Source: Amycolatopsis bullii
GTDB lineage: Bacteria; Actinomycetota; Actinomycetes; Mycobacteriales; Pseudonocardiaceae
Length of the DNA: 64,000 nt
Assembly (NCBI RefSeq): GCF_014654205.1
Contig: NZ_BNAW01000036.1
Location: 24,529-88,528 of the forward strand
Direction of reading: 5' to 3'
The notes beneath the pieces are model-generated. The model had not been told where the DNA came from and did not search any database. It saw only the letters and a program-made list of their open reading frames with translations. This document shows positions 1 to 8,270 of the stretch, piece by piece (within the stretch, counting starts at the first letter, position 1; the number at the start of each line of letters is the position of its first letter). The translations under genes and the position numbers were made by a program.

Positions 1-633
1 CGCGACAACCTGCTGCGCTTCGCCGCGGCGGAACCGCGGCTGTCGTCGGCCGGGATTCCGTCCGCAGTGGACTCGGCGCTGGAGCGCGTCGGGCTGACCG
101 GGGCGGCGCGGCGGCGGTACAAGGGGTATTCGCTCGGCATGAAGCAGCGGCTCGGGCTCGCTTCGGCGTTGCTGGTGCCACGGAAGATGGTCGTGCTCGA
201 CGAGCCGACCAACGGCCTCGATCCTGCGGGTACCAGGGAGATCCGCAGGATCGTCGCCGAGCTGCACGCCGAGGGCGTCACCGTGCTCGTGTCGTCGCAC
301 CTGCTGGCCGAGGTCGAAGCGACCTGCACGCACGTCGCCGTGCTGCAGTCCGGGAACGTCGTCGCGCAGGGCGAGCTGGCGGAGCTGCTGGAGTCCGGGA
401 ACGCGGCCCTGCTGGTCCGCACGCCGGACGCGGAACAGGCGGTGGAAGTGCTGCGGGAGAACCGGATCGGCGCCCGGCTGACGCCGGACGGCATCCGGGC
501 CGACCTCACCGCGGCCGAGGCGCCGCGGGTGCTGCAGGTCCTGGTGGGCGCGGGGGTCGCGGTCCACGAGGCGACGCGGGCCCGCACCGGCCTGGAAGAC
601 CTGTTCGCGCGGCTCACGGAGGGGGCGGAATGA
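1..633 (+). CDS. ABC exporter ATP-binding protein, 5' end outside window
   Basis: This is the C-terminal part of an ABC ATPase that powers export with the permease encoded next. The frame is open from base 1, so the start and the Walker A loop lie upstream of the window. Visible are a degenerate signature (YSLGMKQRLGLA), Walker B with D-loop (MVVLDEPTNGLDP) and the H-loop (VLVSSHLL), followed by the C-terminal extension usual in drug or bacitracin-type exporters. The stop overlaps the permease ATG by 4 bp (ATGA), so the two are translationally coupled. The substrate cannot be deduced. The family call is secure; the specificity is unknown. Confidence 0.93.
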   Translation, partial: RDNLLRFAAAEPRLSSAGIPSAVDSALERVGLTGAARRRYKGYSLGMKQRLGLASALLVPRKMVVLDEPTNGLDPAGTREIRRIVAELHAEGVTVLVSSHLLAEVEATCTHVAVLQSGNVVAQGELAELLESGNAALLVRTPDAEQAVEVLRENRIGARLTPDGIRADLTAAEAPRVLQVLVGAGVAVHEATRARTGLEDLFARLTEGAE

Positions 634-1508
634 CTGCCGTCTTGGAAGCACCGGCGGTCCGCACGGGCCACGACACGGTGCCGTTGCCGCGGTTGCTCGC
701 GGCGGAGCTGCGCTGGATCTTCCGGCGCCCGCGCACGCTGGCCGTGCTGGGGCTCCTGGCGCTGATCCCGGTGGTGATCGGCATCGGGCTGACGCTGGTG
801 GACGACACGGGTCCGCAGGGTGGCGGCCCGGACGACGGCGGCGGAGCGCTGCTGGCGTCGGCGGTGAACAACGCGTTCGTGCTGCCGATCGCGGCGATCG
901 TGATGTCGCTGGCGCTGCTGCTGCCGCTGGCCTCGGCGATGGCGGGCGCGGACGCGATCGCGGGCGAGACGTCCCACGGAACGTTGCGCGGCTGGCTGAT
1001 CGCGCCGGTCGGCCGGGGGCGCCTGCTGGCGGTCAAGGCGTTCGGCGTCGCGACGGTGTCGGTGGTTTCGGTGCTGGCGATGTGCGTGACGGGCGTGGTG
1101 ACCGGCCTGATCATCAACGGCACGGATTCGCTGTTCACGCTGTCGGGCACGACGTTGTCCCTCGGCGGCGCGCTGGTGCGGATCCTGCTGGTGGCGGGCT
1201 GGGTGGTGCTGCAGCTGTGGGCGGTCGGCGCGGTGGCGCTGGCCATCTCCAGCTGGACGGAACACCCGATGCTGGTGGTGGCGTCGGTGCTGGCGGGCGA
1301 CATCGTGTTCACCATCCTCGGGTTCCTGACGTCGCTGGACTGGCTGCACCCGTTCCTGTTGACGCAGAACTGGTCGATGGCGCCGGCCGAGGTGCTGCAG
1401 GACCCGATGGGCACGCAGATGCTGGGCGAGGGCGCGTTGCGCGCGGCTTGCTACATCGTGATCGGGCTGTCGCTGGCCTACGCGAGGTTGTCCACTCGGG
1501 ACGGCTGA
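630..1508 (+). CDS. ABC-2 type permease
   Basis: A 292-residue integral membrane subunit of the exporter whose ATPase precedes it. An N-terminal cytosolic stretch leads into a first helix (about residues 38-58), an external loop rich in Gly and Asp, then about five more hydrophobic segments. The pattern GAD-AIAGE followed by HGTLR (about residues 109-122) is typical of ABC-2 permeases. It starts inside the ATPase stop codon (ATGA). The operon ends 17 bp before the convergent thiQ gene. No residue reveals the transported compound. Confidence 0.9.
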   Translation: MTAVLEAPAVRTGHDTVPLPRLLAAELRWIFRRPRTLAVLGLLALIPVVIGIGLTLVDDTGPQGGGPDDGGGALLASAVNNAFVLPIAAIVMSLALLLPLASAMAGADAIAGETSHGTLRGWLIAPVGRGRLLAVKAFGVATVSVVSVLAMCVTGVVTGLIINGTDSLFTLSGTTLSLGGALVRILLVAGWVVLQLWAVGAVALAISSWTEHPMLVVASVLAGDIVFTILGFLTSLDWLHPFLLTQNWSMAPAEVLQDPMGTQMLGEGALRAACYIVIGLSLAYARLSTRDG

Positions 1509-1525
1509 GGTTCTTCCCCGGACGG

Positions 1526-2533
1526 CTAGCCGATCAGCGCGATGCCGTCCGGGTCGAACTGCAGCTTCACCGCGTCCCCGGCGCGCAGGTCCGACGCCGC
1601 CGGGGCGACCGCGTCCACAGTGGATTCCGCGAGTTTCACCACCAGCCGCACGTGTTCCCGACGGTGCACCGCCGCGACGACTTCGCCCGGCACTCCTTCG
1701 GTCGCGACGCGCAGCGCGTGCGGCCGCAGGCCCAGCCGCACCGGGCCGTCGCCGACGTCCGGGAGGGTCACTTCGCCGAGGGATGTGCGCACGCGCCCGT
1801 CCGCGGCGGTGCCGTCCACGAACGTCGTCACGCCGAGAAACCGGGCGACGGTGTCGTCCGCGGGGTTCCGCCAGACCCTCCGGACCGCGCCCTCCTGGCG
1901 GACCTCGCCCGCGTCCAGCACCGCGACCCGGTCGGCCAGGGTGAACGCCTCTTCCTGGTCGTGCGTCACCAGCAGGGCCGTGATCTTGCTGCGCCGCAAC
2001 AGGTCCGCCAGGTCGATCGCCAGCTGCTCCCGCAGGCCGGCGTCCAAACCGGACAGTGGCTCGTCCAGCAGGAGCAATCGCGGCTTCGGCGCCAGGGCCC
2101 TGGCCAGCGCGACCCGCTGCGCCTGCCCGCCCGACAACTCCGTCACCCGGCGCTTCTCGAAGCCGGACAGCCCGACCAGCTCCAGCAGCTCGGCGACCCG
2201 CGGCGCCCACTGCGTGCGAGGGACGCCGTGCATGCGCAGGCCGAACGCGATGTTCGCGGCGACGTCGCGGTGGGTGAACAGCTGGCCGTCCTGGAACACC
2301 AGGCCGAAGCTACGCCGGTGGACCGGGACCGCGCCGAGGTCCTCGCCGTCCCAGCTCACCGAGCCGCGCGCGGACGGCTCGAGGCCGGTGATCGCGCGCA
2401 GCAGCGTCGACTTGCCCGAACCCGACGGGCCGAGCAGGGCCAGCACCTCGCCGTCGGCGATGTCCAGCCGGGCGTCCCGGACCGCCGCGAACGTTCCGTA
2501 GTGGACGGTCAAGTCCCGTACCGACAACGCCAT
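1526..2533 (-). CDS. thiQ: thiamine ABC transporter ATP-binding protein
   Basis: A 335-residue ABC importer ATPase. It has Walker A GPSGSGKST (residues 35-43), signature LSGGQAQRVALARAL, Walker B LLLLDEPLSGLD and H-loop LLVTHDQEEA, then a C-terminal TOBE-like domain (about residues 240-335) as in Fe3+/spermidine/thiamine-type importers. The ATG overlaps the permease stop (TGATG). The thiamine assignment comes from context: it is the third gene of a transcript headed by a TPP riboswitch and a thiamine-type binding protein. Without the riboswitch an iron or phosphonate importer would be a plausible alternative. Confidence 0.85.
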   Translation of the reverse strand: MALSVRDLTVHYGTFAAVRDARLDIADGEVLALLGPSGSGKSTLLRAITGLEPSARGSVSWDGEDLGAVPVHRRSFGLVFQDGQLFTHRDVAANIAFGLRMHGVPRTQWAPRVAELLELVGLSGFEKRRVTELSGGQAQRVALARALAPKPRLLLLDEPLSGLDAGLREQLAIDLADLLRRSKITALLVTHDQEEAFTLADRVAVLDAGEVRQEGAVRRVWRNPADDTVARFLGVTTFVDGTAADGRVRTSLGEVTLPDVGDGPVRLGLRPHALRVATEGVPGEVVAAVHRREHVRLVVKLAESTVDAVAPAASDLRAGDAVKLQFDPDGIALIG

Positions 2534-4170
2534 CAGAACTCTCCCACCCCGCCGCGCCCGAGCCGGTCGATCAGCGCGACCGCCAGCACCGTCACGAGCA
2601 TCAGCAGCGCGCACGCCGCGTACGCCATCTGGTTGTTCAGCTCGCCCGGGCGCGCCATCAGCGTCCCGACCGCAACCGGCAGCGTCGGCGCCGTCGGCCG
2701 GGCGAGGAAGCTCGTCGCGCCGAACTCGCCGAGGGCCACGACGAAGCCGAACCCCGCCGCCGCGACCAGCGGCCGCAGCGTCAGCGGCAGGTCGATCTCC
2801 CGCCACACCCGCAGCGGGCTCGCCCCGAGCGTCGACGCGGCCTGCCGGAGCCGGACGTCGACCGAGCGCAGCACCGGCAGCACCATCCGCACGATCAGCG
2901 GGATGATCACCAGCGCCTGGGCCAGCGGCACCAGATAGGGCGACGTCCGGAGGTCGCCGGGCAGCGCGTCGAGCGTCACCAGGTAGCCGAACCCGACCGT
3001 CACCGCGGACACCCCGAGGGGCAGCATCAGCACCGCGTCCATCGTCTCGCCGAGCCCGCGCGCGGCTCTGGCGGGCGAGCGCCGCAGCGCCACCAGCACG
3101 ACGGACGCGAGCACGCCGACGACCAGCGCGAGCAGCGTCGCGTCGATGGCCACCTTCAGCGAGTTGACCGCGGCGTCCCAGCCGGACACCTGGAGCGCGC
3201 CCTTTTCGCCGGTGCTCGTCAAAGCTCGGTACCCGGCGAAGCTCCAGCCGTCCTCTATGGACACGGATTCGGCGAGGAGCGCGACGATCGGCGTCACCAG
3301 CAGCGCGAGCACCACACCCGCGGCGCCGACGACCCACCATTCGCCGCCCCTCGGCCGCCGGGGCCGGACCGAGCCGATCCGGGCACCGTCCCGGCGCCGC
3401 CGGGCCAGGCCGCCGACGACCAGCGCGGCGACCACGGCCGTGAACTGGATCAGGGAAAGCGCCGCCGCGCCCGAGAGGTCCAGGAGGTCGACGGTCCGCA
3501 GGTAGATCTCGGTTTCCAGGGTCCGGTAGCGGGCACCGCCGAGGATCAGGACGACGCCGAAGCTGGTGGCGCAGAACAGGAACACCACGGCCGCCGCGGA
3601 CGCGATCGCCGGCGCGAGCGCGGGCAGCGTCACCGAGCGGAAGGCCCGCCACGGCGACGCGCCGAGCGCCCGGGCCGCGTCGGTCGTCCGCGCGTCCAGC
3701 CGGGCCCACAGCCCGGCGACGGTCCGCGCGACGACGGCGACGTTGAAGAAGGCGTTGGCCAGCACGATCGGCAGCACGCCGCCGTCCGGCCACAACGCCC
3801 GGAACGCGAGCCCGACGACGACGGTCGGCAGCACGAACGGCACGAGCACCAGCGTCCGCGCGAGGCCGACACCAGGCAGTCGCACCCGCGCCAGCAGGAA
3901 GGCGACCGGCAGCCCGGCGACCATCGCGACCACCGTCGAGGCGGCCGCGCTGGCGACGGTGAACCCGGCGAGCTGCCAGGTCCGCGGGTCGCCGAGGACG
4001 ACGTCGAGGCCGCCCGCGGCGAACCCTCGGCCGATGATCGCCAGCACCGGCCAGGCGAAGAACACCACCAGGAAGCCGATCGGGGCCAGCCCGAGCAGGG
4101 CCAGGCCGAGGCCGCGGGCGGTCCGGGGTGGGGCTGTCGCTTTTCGGGGGCTCCGCGGGGGCGCCGTCAC
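2533..4170 (-). CDS. thiP: thiamine ABC transporter permease, two fused halves
   Basis: A permease of about 545 residues with two homologous membrane halves joined in one chain, as in ThiP and FbpB. The first EAA-type loop is seen around DAARALGASPWRAFRSVTLP and the second around ASTLGASPLRVWREIDLP, giving two BPD-transport modules. GTG at 4170 is preferred because it overlaps the thiB stop (GTGA). A start at 4200 is also open but would overlap thiB by 34 bp and adds a non-membrane prefix. It sits between thiB and thiQ with overlapping codons on both sides. Confidence 0.86.
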   Translation of the reverse strand: MTAPPRSPRKATAPPRTARGLGLALLGLAPIGFLVVFFAWPVLAIIGRGFAAGGLDVVLGDPRTWQLAGFTVASAAASTVVAMVAGLPVAFLLARVRLPGVGLARTLVLVPFVLPTVVVGLAFRALWPDGGVLPIVLANAFFNVAVVARTVAGLWARLDARTTDAARALGASPWRAFRSVTLPALAPAIASAAAVVFLFCATSFGVVLILGGARYRTLETEIYLRTVDLLDLSGAAALSLIQFTAVVAALVVGGLARRRRDGARIGSVRPRRPRGGEWWVVGAAGVVLALLVTPIVALLAESVSIEDGWSFAGYRALTSTGEKGALQVSGWDAAVNSLKVAIDATLLALVVGVLASVVLVALRRSPARAARGLGETMDAVLMLPLGVSAVTVGFGYLVTLDALPGDLRTSPYLVPLAQALVIIPLIVRMVLPVLRSVDVRLRQAASTLGASPLRVWREIDLPLTLRPLVAAAGFGFVVALGEFGATSFLARPTAPTLPVAVGTLMARPGELNNQMAYAACALLMLVTVLAVALIDRLGRGGVGEF

Positions 4171-5207
4171 TGCACGAGCGTGCGCCATTCGCCGATCCAC
4201 TTCTCGCGTCCGGCCTGCACCTGGTCCGCGGGCAGCGTCTGCGGCTTCTGCGGCAGCGGCGCGACCTGCGCCCAGCCCGGCGGCAGGTCGACGCCCTGGC
4301 GTGCCGGGTAGACGTACATGTTGGCCGCGACCGTCGCCTGGAACTGCTGCGACAGCAGGAAGTCGACCACCTTGCGCGCGTTCTCCACCTGCTTGCCGCC
4401 GGCCAGCACACCGGCGTACTCGACCTGCCGGTAGCAGGTGTCGAGCAGCGCCTTGGTGCGCGGCTTCCCGTCGTCGCCGACTTCGGCGGCCGGCGACGAC
4501 GCGTACGAGACGACGATCGGCCGCGGCCCCTTGCCGGAGGAGCCCGAGAACTGCTTGGTGTAGGCCTCTTCCCAGCCGCTGACCACCTGGACGCCGTTGG
4601 CCTTCAGCTTCGTCCAGTAGTCCTTCCAGCCGGTGTCGCCGTACTTGGCGATGGTGCCGAGGAGGAACGCCAGCCCGGGCGACGCCGTCGCCGGGTCCTC
4701 GGCGACCAGCAGGTCCTTGTACTTCGGGTCGGCCAGGTCGTCGTAGGTCTCCGGCGCGGGGATGCCCTTGGTGGCGAAGTAGTTCGTGTCGACGTTGACG
4801 CAGACGTCGCCGACGTCGACCGCGGACAGCCGGTGCTCGGGGTCGACGGCGTAGCGCTGCGGCCCGCGGTCGGCTTCCGGGCTGGTGTACGGCTCGAAGA
4901 CGCCCTCGCTGAGCGCGCGCGAGGCGAAGGTGGAGTCGACGCCGAAGGCGACGTCGCCGATCGGGTTGGCCTTCGTCAGCACGAGCTTGTTGGTCAGCGA
5001 TCCGGCGTCGCCCTGCTTGAGCACGGAGACCTTGATGCCCGACTGCTTCTGGAAGGCGTCGAGCACCTCCTGCGGCGCGAGGAACGAATCGTGCGTCACG
5101 AGGGTGACGGTGGGCGTCTGCTGCGTGCCACCGTCACCGCTCGACAGCGAGCACCCCGCGGCGACCACGCCGACGACGGCGATGGCCGTCGCAGCCCTGC
5201 TCTTCAT
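4167..5207 (-). CDS. thiB: thiamine ABC transporter substrate-binding lipoprotein
   Basis: A 346-residue extracellular binding protein, first gene of the importer operon. The N-terminus is a lipoprotein signal peptide with lipobox VAAG-C (Cys about residue 19). After it comes the ThiB/TbpA-type core, with VTLVTHDSFLAPQEVLDAF near the start and DVAFGVDSTF and PETYDDLADPKYKDLLVAEDP further on. It is expected to bind thiamine or its phosphates at the membrane surface and deliver them to ThiP/ThiQ. The TPP riboswitch lies directly upstream. Family and ligand are both well supported. Confidence 0.9.
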   Translation of the reverse strand: MKSRAATAIAVVGVVAAGCSLSSGDGGTQQTPTVTLVTHDSFLAPQEVLDAFQKQSGIKVSVLKQGDAGSLTNKLVLTKANPIGDVAFGVDSTFASRALSEGVFEPYTSPEADRGPQRYAVDPEHRLSAVDVGDVCVNVDTNYFATKGIPAPETYDDLADPKYKDLLVAEDPATASPGLAFLLGTIAKYGDTGWKDYWTKLKANGVQVVSGWEEAYTKQFSGSSGKGPRPIVVSYASSPAAEVGDDGKPRTKALLDTCYRQVEYAGVLAGGKQVENARKVVDFLLSQQFQATVAANMYVYPARQGVDLPPGWAQVAPLPQKPQTLPADQVQAGREKWIGEWRTLVQ

Positions 5208-5243
5208 CTACCCTCCTGCACTTCGCCGGACGCGGAGGGGAAG

Positions 5244-5331
5244 CCCTCCCGTCGCCGGCATGATCCGGTCAGGTGCGAACGGTCGCGGGTGACCCGCCTC
5301 TCAGCCCGGCTCACCGGACTCCCGTGGCAAC
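5244..5331 (-). promoter_or_regulatory. TPP riboswitch (THI element)
   Basis: On the minus strand, upstream of thiB, the conserved blocks of the THI element appear in order: a 5' P1 strand CGGGAGTCC, the pyrimidine-sensing core GGCTGAGAG, a short helix ending in CACCCGC, the second core ACCTGACCGGATCATGCCGG, and a closing GACGGGAGG. It ends about 37 nt before the thiB ATG. This placement suggests control of translation or of early termination by thiamine pyrophosphate, repressing the importer when TPP is abundant. Exact ends are approximate. Confidence 0.93.
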
Positions 5332-5367
5332 CGTGCAGCGTAGTCCAGGACGGACGACCATGGAGAC

Positions 5368-5652
5368 ATGACGGAAATCTTGAGCGACTCCGAGGCCGAT
5401 CTCCGCCTGCGCACCGGCTGGACCCGGTCCGGGTCGGTGATCTCCCGCGAGGTGGAGCTGGCGAGCTTCCCCCAGGCGATCGAGGTCGTCGACCGGGTGG
5501 CGGAGCTGGCGGAGGCCGCCGACCACCACCCGGACATCGACATCCGCTGGCGCACGCTGACCTTCCGGCTCTCCACGCATTCGGCGGGCGGCTTGACGGC
5601 GAAGGACTTCGACCTGGCCGCCCGGATCGACGAGGTCCTGGGTTCGGTGTGA
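5368..5652 (+). CDS. pterin-4a-carbinolamine dehydratase family protein
   Basis: A 94-residue protein of the PCD/DCoH family, full length for the family. The signature HHPDIDIRWRTLTFRLSTH (about residues 52-70) carries the His-His-Pro and downstream His residues, followed by GGLTAKDFD, which completes the active site. The enzyme dehydrates 4a-hydroxytetrahydropterin, as in recycling for aromatic amino-acid hydroxylases or in molybdopterin-related chemistry. It is transcribed divergently from thiB. No partner hydroxylase is nearby, so its physiological role here is open. Confidence 0.9.
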   Translation: MTEILSDSEADLRLRTGWTRSGSVISREVELASFPQAIEVVDRVAELAEAADHHPDIDIRWRTLTFRLSTHSAGGLTAKDFDLAARIDEVLGSV

Positions 5653-5729
5653 TCCTGGTTACTCTGGGTGCACTTTTGCCTGCTTCCGACGTCTCTCGGT
5701 TACCGGAACCTTTGGGAGGGAGACGAGAG

Positions 5730-5837
5730 ATGACTCAGGCAATCGTGGTCGGCACGGCGGCGTTCGCAACGATGGTGGCGGCGGCCGGCGGGGTGCTCTG
5801 GTTCACCGCCCGCAACCGCCGTCACCTGGACGGCTGA
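5730..5837 (+). CDS. 35-residue single-helix membrane peptide
   Basis: A short ORF preceded by a good ribosome-binding site (GGGAGGGAGA, about 8 nt before the ATG). The product has one transmembrane segment (IVVGTAAFATMVAAAGGVLWF, starting about residue 5) and a positively charged tail ARNRRHLDG, predicting the C-terminus in the cytosol. I do not recognise a family. Coding is supported by the RBS and a complete TM topology, not by similarity. Confidence 0.5.
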   Translation: MTQAIVVGTAAFATMVAAAGGVLWFTARNRRHLDG

Positions 5838-5919
5838 GAGTTCGCTCACAGCTGTTAACGGGGGCCATGATCGGCGCGCTGATCCTGCGGAAGCATCGGT
5901 TCGACTTTCGGGGATCGCC

Positions 5920-6018
5920 ATGAACAGCACTCTCACCGCCGCCCAGCGCGCTTGGATCAACGCCCTCGCCCCCGCGGTGGTGCTGATCGCGATCGCACTG
6001 CTGGGCCTGCTCGGCTGA
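5920..6018 (+). CDS. 32-residue single-helix membrane peptide
   Basis: A second tiny ORF 82 bp after the first, beginning MNSTLTAAQRAWINALAP and ending in a hydrophobic helix with terminal LLGLLG. It predicts a tail-anchored one-helix peptide. Only a weak purine stretch (GGGGAT) lies before the ATG. The two peptides are not similar in sequence but share size and single-helix design. Function is unknown, and the call is tentative. Confidence 0.4.
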   Translation: MNSTLTAAQRAWINALAPAVVLIAIALLGLLG

Positions 6019-6055
6019 GTTCGCTCCGGCCTGCCGGATCCGCGGGTCCGGCAGG

Positions 6056-6184
6056 CTACCGGGCGATTTGCCCCGGCGGCGGGAACTCGGCCGCGGGCCG
6101 GTCTTCGACGGTCCAGTACTCCAGGCACGACAACCGGCCGCCGTCGACGAACACGATGAGGTCGATCGTGGGGCGGGGGTCCAT
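6056..6184 (-). pseudogene. 3' remnant of an immunity-type gene
   Basis: A 42-codon frame beginning MDPRPTIDLIVFVDGG and continuing RLSCLEYWTVEDRPAAEF to its stop. It reads like the C-terminal strand-strand end of larger actinobacterial immunity or hypothetical proteins, rather than a complete protein. It begins two codons after the stop of the 6188-6682 gene, in the same frame. I interpret it as the tail left from a second, truncated immunity gene in a toxin cassette. It could instead be a real small ORF. Confidence 0.4.
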
Positions 6185-6187
6185 CGG

Positions 6188-6682
6188 TCAAGCACGCGAA
6201 ACAGTGGAGAAGGTCACCTGCGGACCATAAGAACCATCTTCGTCGTACACGTCGACGAGGAAACCGCGGTCCGGAAACTCGGCCTTCAGGAGAGCATCCC
6301 AAGACCGACCGATGGACCTGGCCAATTGCCGAAGCTCCTCATCGTGGGGCTCGACATCGGCAGCGGCGAAGAGGTCCCACAAGGTGAGCTGATTGGCGAT
6401 CCGCTCCACCTTCGCGACGTCGCCGCCGAATTTGCCGAACCACTGGTCGAGGATGGCCGTGGTGTCCTCGGTCAGCCCCTGCGGCAGTTCGGTGCGAAAG
6501 ATGCCACCCCGGTATTCCGCGAAGTCGGGGACGAACAACCATTGTGCGGCGATGACGAACGGAACAGCTTCCGGCTGGTTGAGATAGTTCAACGGCGTGA
6601 AGCTCTCACCGTTGGCTTCACGCCACTCGTCGAGAAAGCGGGGAAACTCACGTGGCCGGCTCACAGTCGGTCGCTCCTTCAT
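6188..6682 (-). CDS. putative immunity protein of the toxin cassette
   Basis: A 164-residue acidic, apparently cytosolic protein with no signal peptide or TM helix. I do not recognise a named family. Position is the argument: its ATG overlaps the stop of the toxin C-terminal frame (TGATG), the standard layout for an immunity gene directly behind a polymorphic toxin. The sequence is rich in Trp, Phe, Asp and Glu (for example WLFVPDFAEYRGG, LWDLFAAADVEPHDEEL), which suits a toxin-binding protein. The function is inferred from context only. Confidence 0.6.
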   Translation of the reverse strand: MKERPTVSRPREFPRFLDEWREANGESFTPLNYLNQPEAVPFVIAAQWLFVPDFAEYRGGIFRTELPQGLTEDTTAILDQWFGKFGGDVAKVERIANQLTLWDLFAAADVEPHDEELRQLARSIGRSWDALLKAEFPDRGFLVDVYDEDGSYGPQVTFSTVSRA

Positions 6683-7889
6683 CAGGGTATTTCATCGGGA
6701 TTCGCGGGCCGCGGCAACTTGGAGACCTCACCAGGAAACTCTTGTCCGGTCCGCGGATTCCGATTCAGCTTGTAGTCTACAACGTGAGGCGTATCAACAC
6801 CACCGTGCGAACGCCCCTCGAGGTCGACTCGCTTGATAATCTTTCCGTTCTCATCGTAAACGGAATAGTTGGTGACGTTTCCGGTTTGCGGGTCCTTGCG
6901 GTAGTAAACACCGTTCGGCGGACCGCCCTCCGTGGGCATTTTTCCGCCGCCTCGACCGGCCCCGGTCCACTCCTGGCCGTTGTCGATCAGACGACCGGCC
7001 TCCGGCAACGGTCCATCACGGAGGTACCGTGCGCCTTTCGCGCCTCTGAGGGCCGACTTCAGAAGCTTGCCGGCACCGAAGGTGGCAGCGCCGATCAGTA
7101 CGTCACCAGTGACTTTTCCAGGGCGCGGTCACCATGTCCGGATGCCCAATCGTCCCAGGCCACCAAGTCCTTCAGCGTCTGCACCGGGTGAGTGACGTTG
7201 TACGCCATCGCCGAGACGGTCGCGCTGGGGTCGCTGACCAGCGTCCACAGACTCTCGCCGAACCCTTTGACGCTGTCCCAGATCCCGCCATAGAAGTTGG
7301 CGTCCGCCTGCTTCTGTGAATCCTGCGGAGCCGTCTGAGCCGAGTCGTGCAGCAGCTGAGACGTGCCGTCGCCGACCTGAGCCAGCTGTTCTCGAGCCCG
7401 GTTCAGCTGGTCCCGGGCCGCCTGCCGCTTGACCTCCCCAGGGTCGGAAAACGGCGCAACAGTGACAAAGTTGTTTTCACCCCGGCTGGCTCGGGCTTGG
7501 TTCTCCGCATTCGCCTGTTCGATGGCCCGGTTGTATTTATCCTTTGCCTGCTTCGTCTCCTCTTCGCCCTGCTGCCACAGGGCAATCGCCTCCCGGGCCT
7601 GCCCCTGCGCCCACACCATGCACTCCGCATAACCGTTCAAAGATTCGGCAGCCTTCTGCAGGGTGTCACCACCGTTCAGCCACCGGGGCACCTCGGTCTG
7701 GTTCATGTCGTGGAAACGGTCCGAGGCCTTACCCCACCATCCACCGGTGTCGATCCGCCTGAGCGCCTCGCCCGCCGCAATGGCGGATCCAGCTCGGCCG
7801 TTCAGTACCCGGACGTTCTCGAAGATCGCCTCCGGATTGCCTGGCACGAGCGCACGGGGATCCGCGGTCTGGCCCTGCTCAGCGGTCAT
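6682..7889 (-). pseudogene. T7SS polymorphic toxin (type 24-like C-terminus), frameshifted
   Basis: Two abutting frames form one protein of about 402 residues if a single base is added near 7118. The N-terminal part (7095-7889, 264 aa) has a WXG-type helical domain (GGWWGKASDRF, about residues 51-61) and a long coiled region. The second frame supplies the linker DVLIGAATFGAGKLLKSAL and a C-terminal toxin domain with KRVDLEGRSHGG and DTPHVVDY, resembling polymorphic toxin type 24 (moderate certainty). Without correction the product ends as SLVTY before the toxin domain. The ATG overlaps the stop of the EspC-like gene (ATGA), and the end overlaps the immunity gene. GC is visibly lower than in the flanks, especially 6770-6910, suggesting transfer. 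It may be a decayed toxin, a sequencing error, or a -1 frameshift at the AAAAG run. Confidence 0.75.
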
Positions 7890-8233
7890 ACCGCTCCCCC
7901 GGGGAAGGCCGGCGGATCGACAGCGTCCACCGCCGGATCCTCCTTCAACGACTCGGCGTTGGCCTCGTCCACGCCTCGGTAGACCTTGGCGGCCTCGCCC
8001 AGTGTGTCGCCCATTCGCTCAGCGCGGTCGGCGAGCGCGTCCAGCCCGACACTCCACCTTCCACAGAACTCAGCGAGTCCGGAATGAACACCCTGATGAC
8101 CGTAAATTTCGGCTTCACCGCAAAGACCACGAAGTTCAAAACCGTCCTGGTCCCGAACGATCTGAGCCATGTTCTTGGAGGCGGCCTCCAAGAGTTCGAT
8201 TTCTACGTGGAAGCCCGGCCCATCCAGCGACAT
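7886..8233 (-). CDS. EspC-like type VII secretion protein
   Basis: A small helical protein of 115 residues in the WXG100/EspC style. A helix-turn-helix hairpin centres on EFCGRWSVGLDAL, followed by a C-terminal YRGVD that fits the YxxxD/E secretion signal. ATG at 8233 is preferred to upstream candidates because AGAGGGGAG lies just before it and the preceding residues look non-coding. Its stop overlaps the toxin start (ATGA). It probably co-secretes with or chaperones the toxin. No ESX machinery is present in the window, so secretion would depend on a locus elsewhere. Confidence 0.75.
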   Translation of the reverse strand: MSLDGPGFHVEIELLEAASKNMAQIVRDQDGFELRGLCGEAEIYGHQGVHSGLAEFCGRWSVGLDALADRAERMGDTLGEAAKVYRGVDEANAESLKEDPAVDAVDPPAFPGGAV

Positions 8234-8270
8234 GGCAACTCCCCTCTGCACCGGGATCGACGACGGCCGA

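Noticed and set aside
1526..4411. One 961-codon protein across thiQ and thiP
   Set aside because: Only the last 335 codons (thiQ) are real. The preceding part is the wrong frame of thiP, which has its own membrane-protein frame and start.
5653..5729. tRNA or small RNA gene near the tiny ORFs
   Set aside because: No cloverleaf or stable hairpin could be traced, and a scan of intergenic gaps by eye found no tRNA elsewhere.
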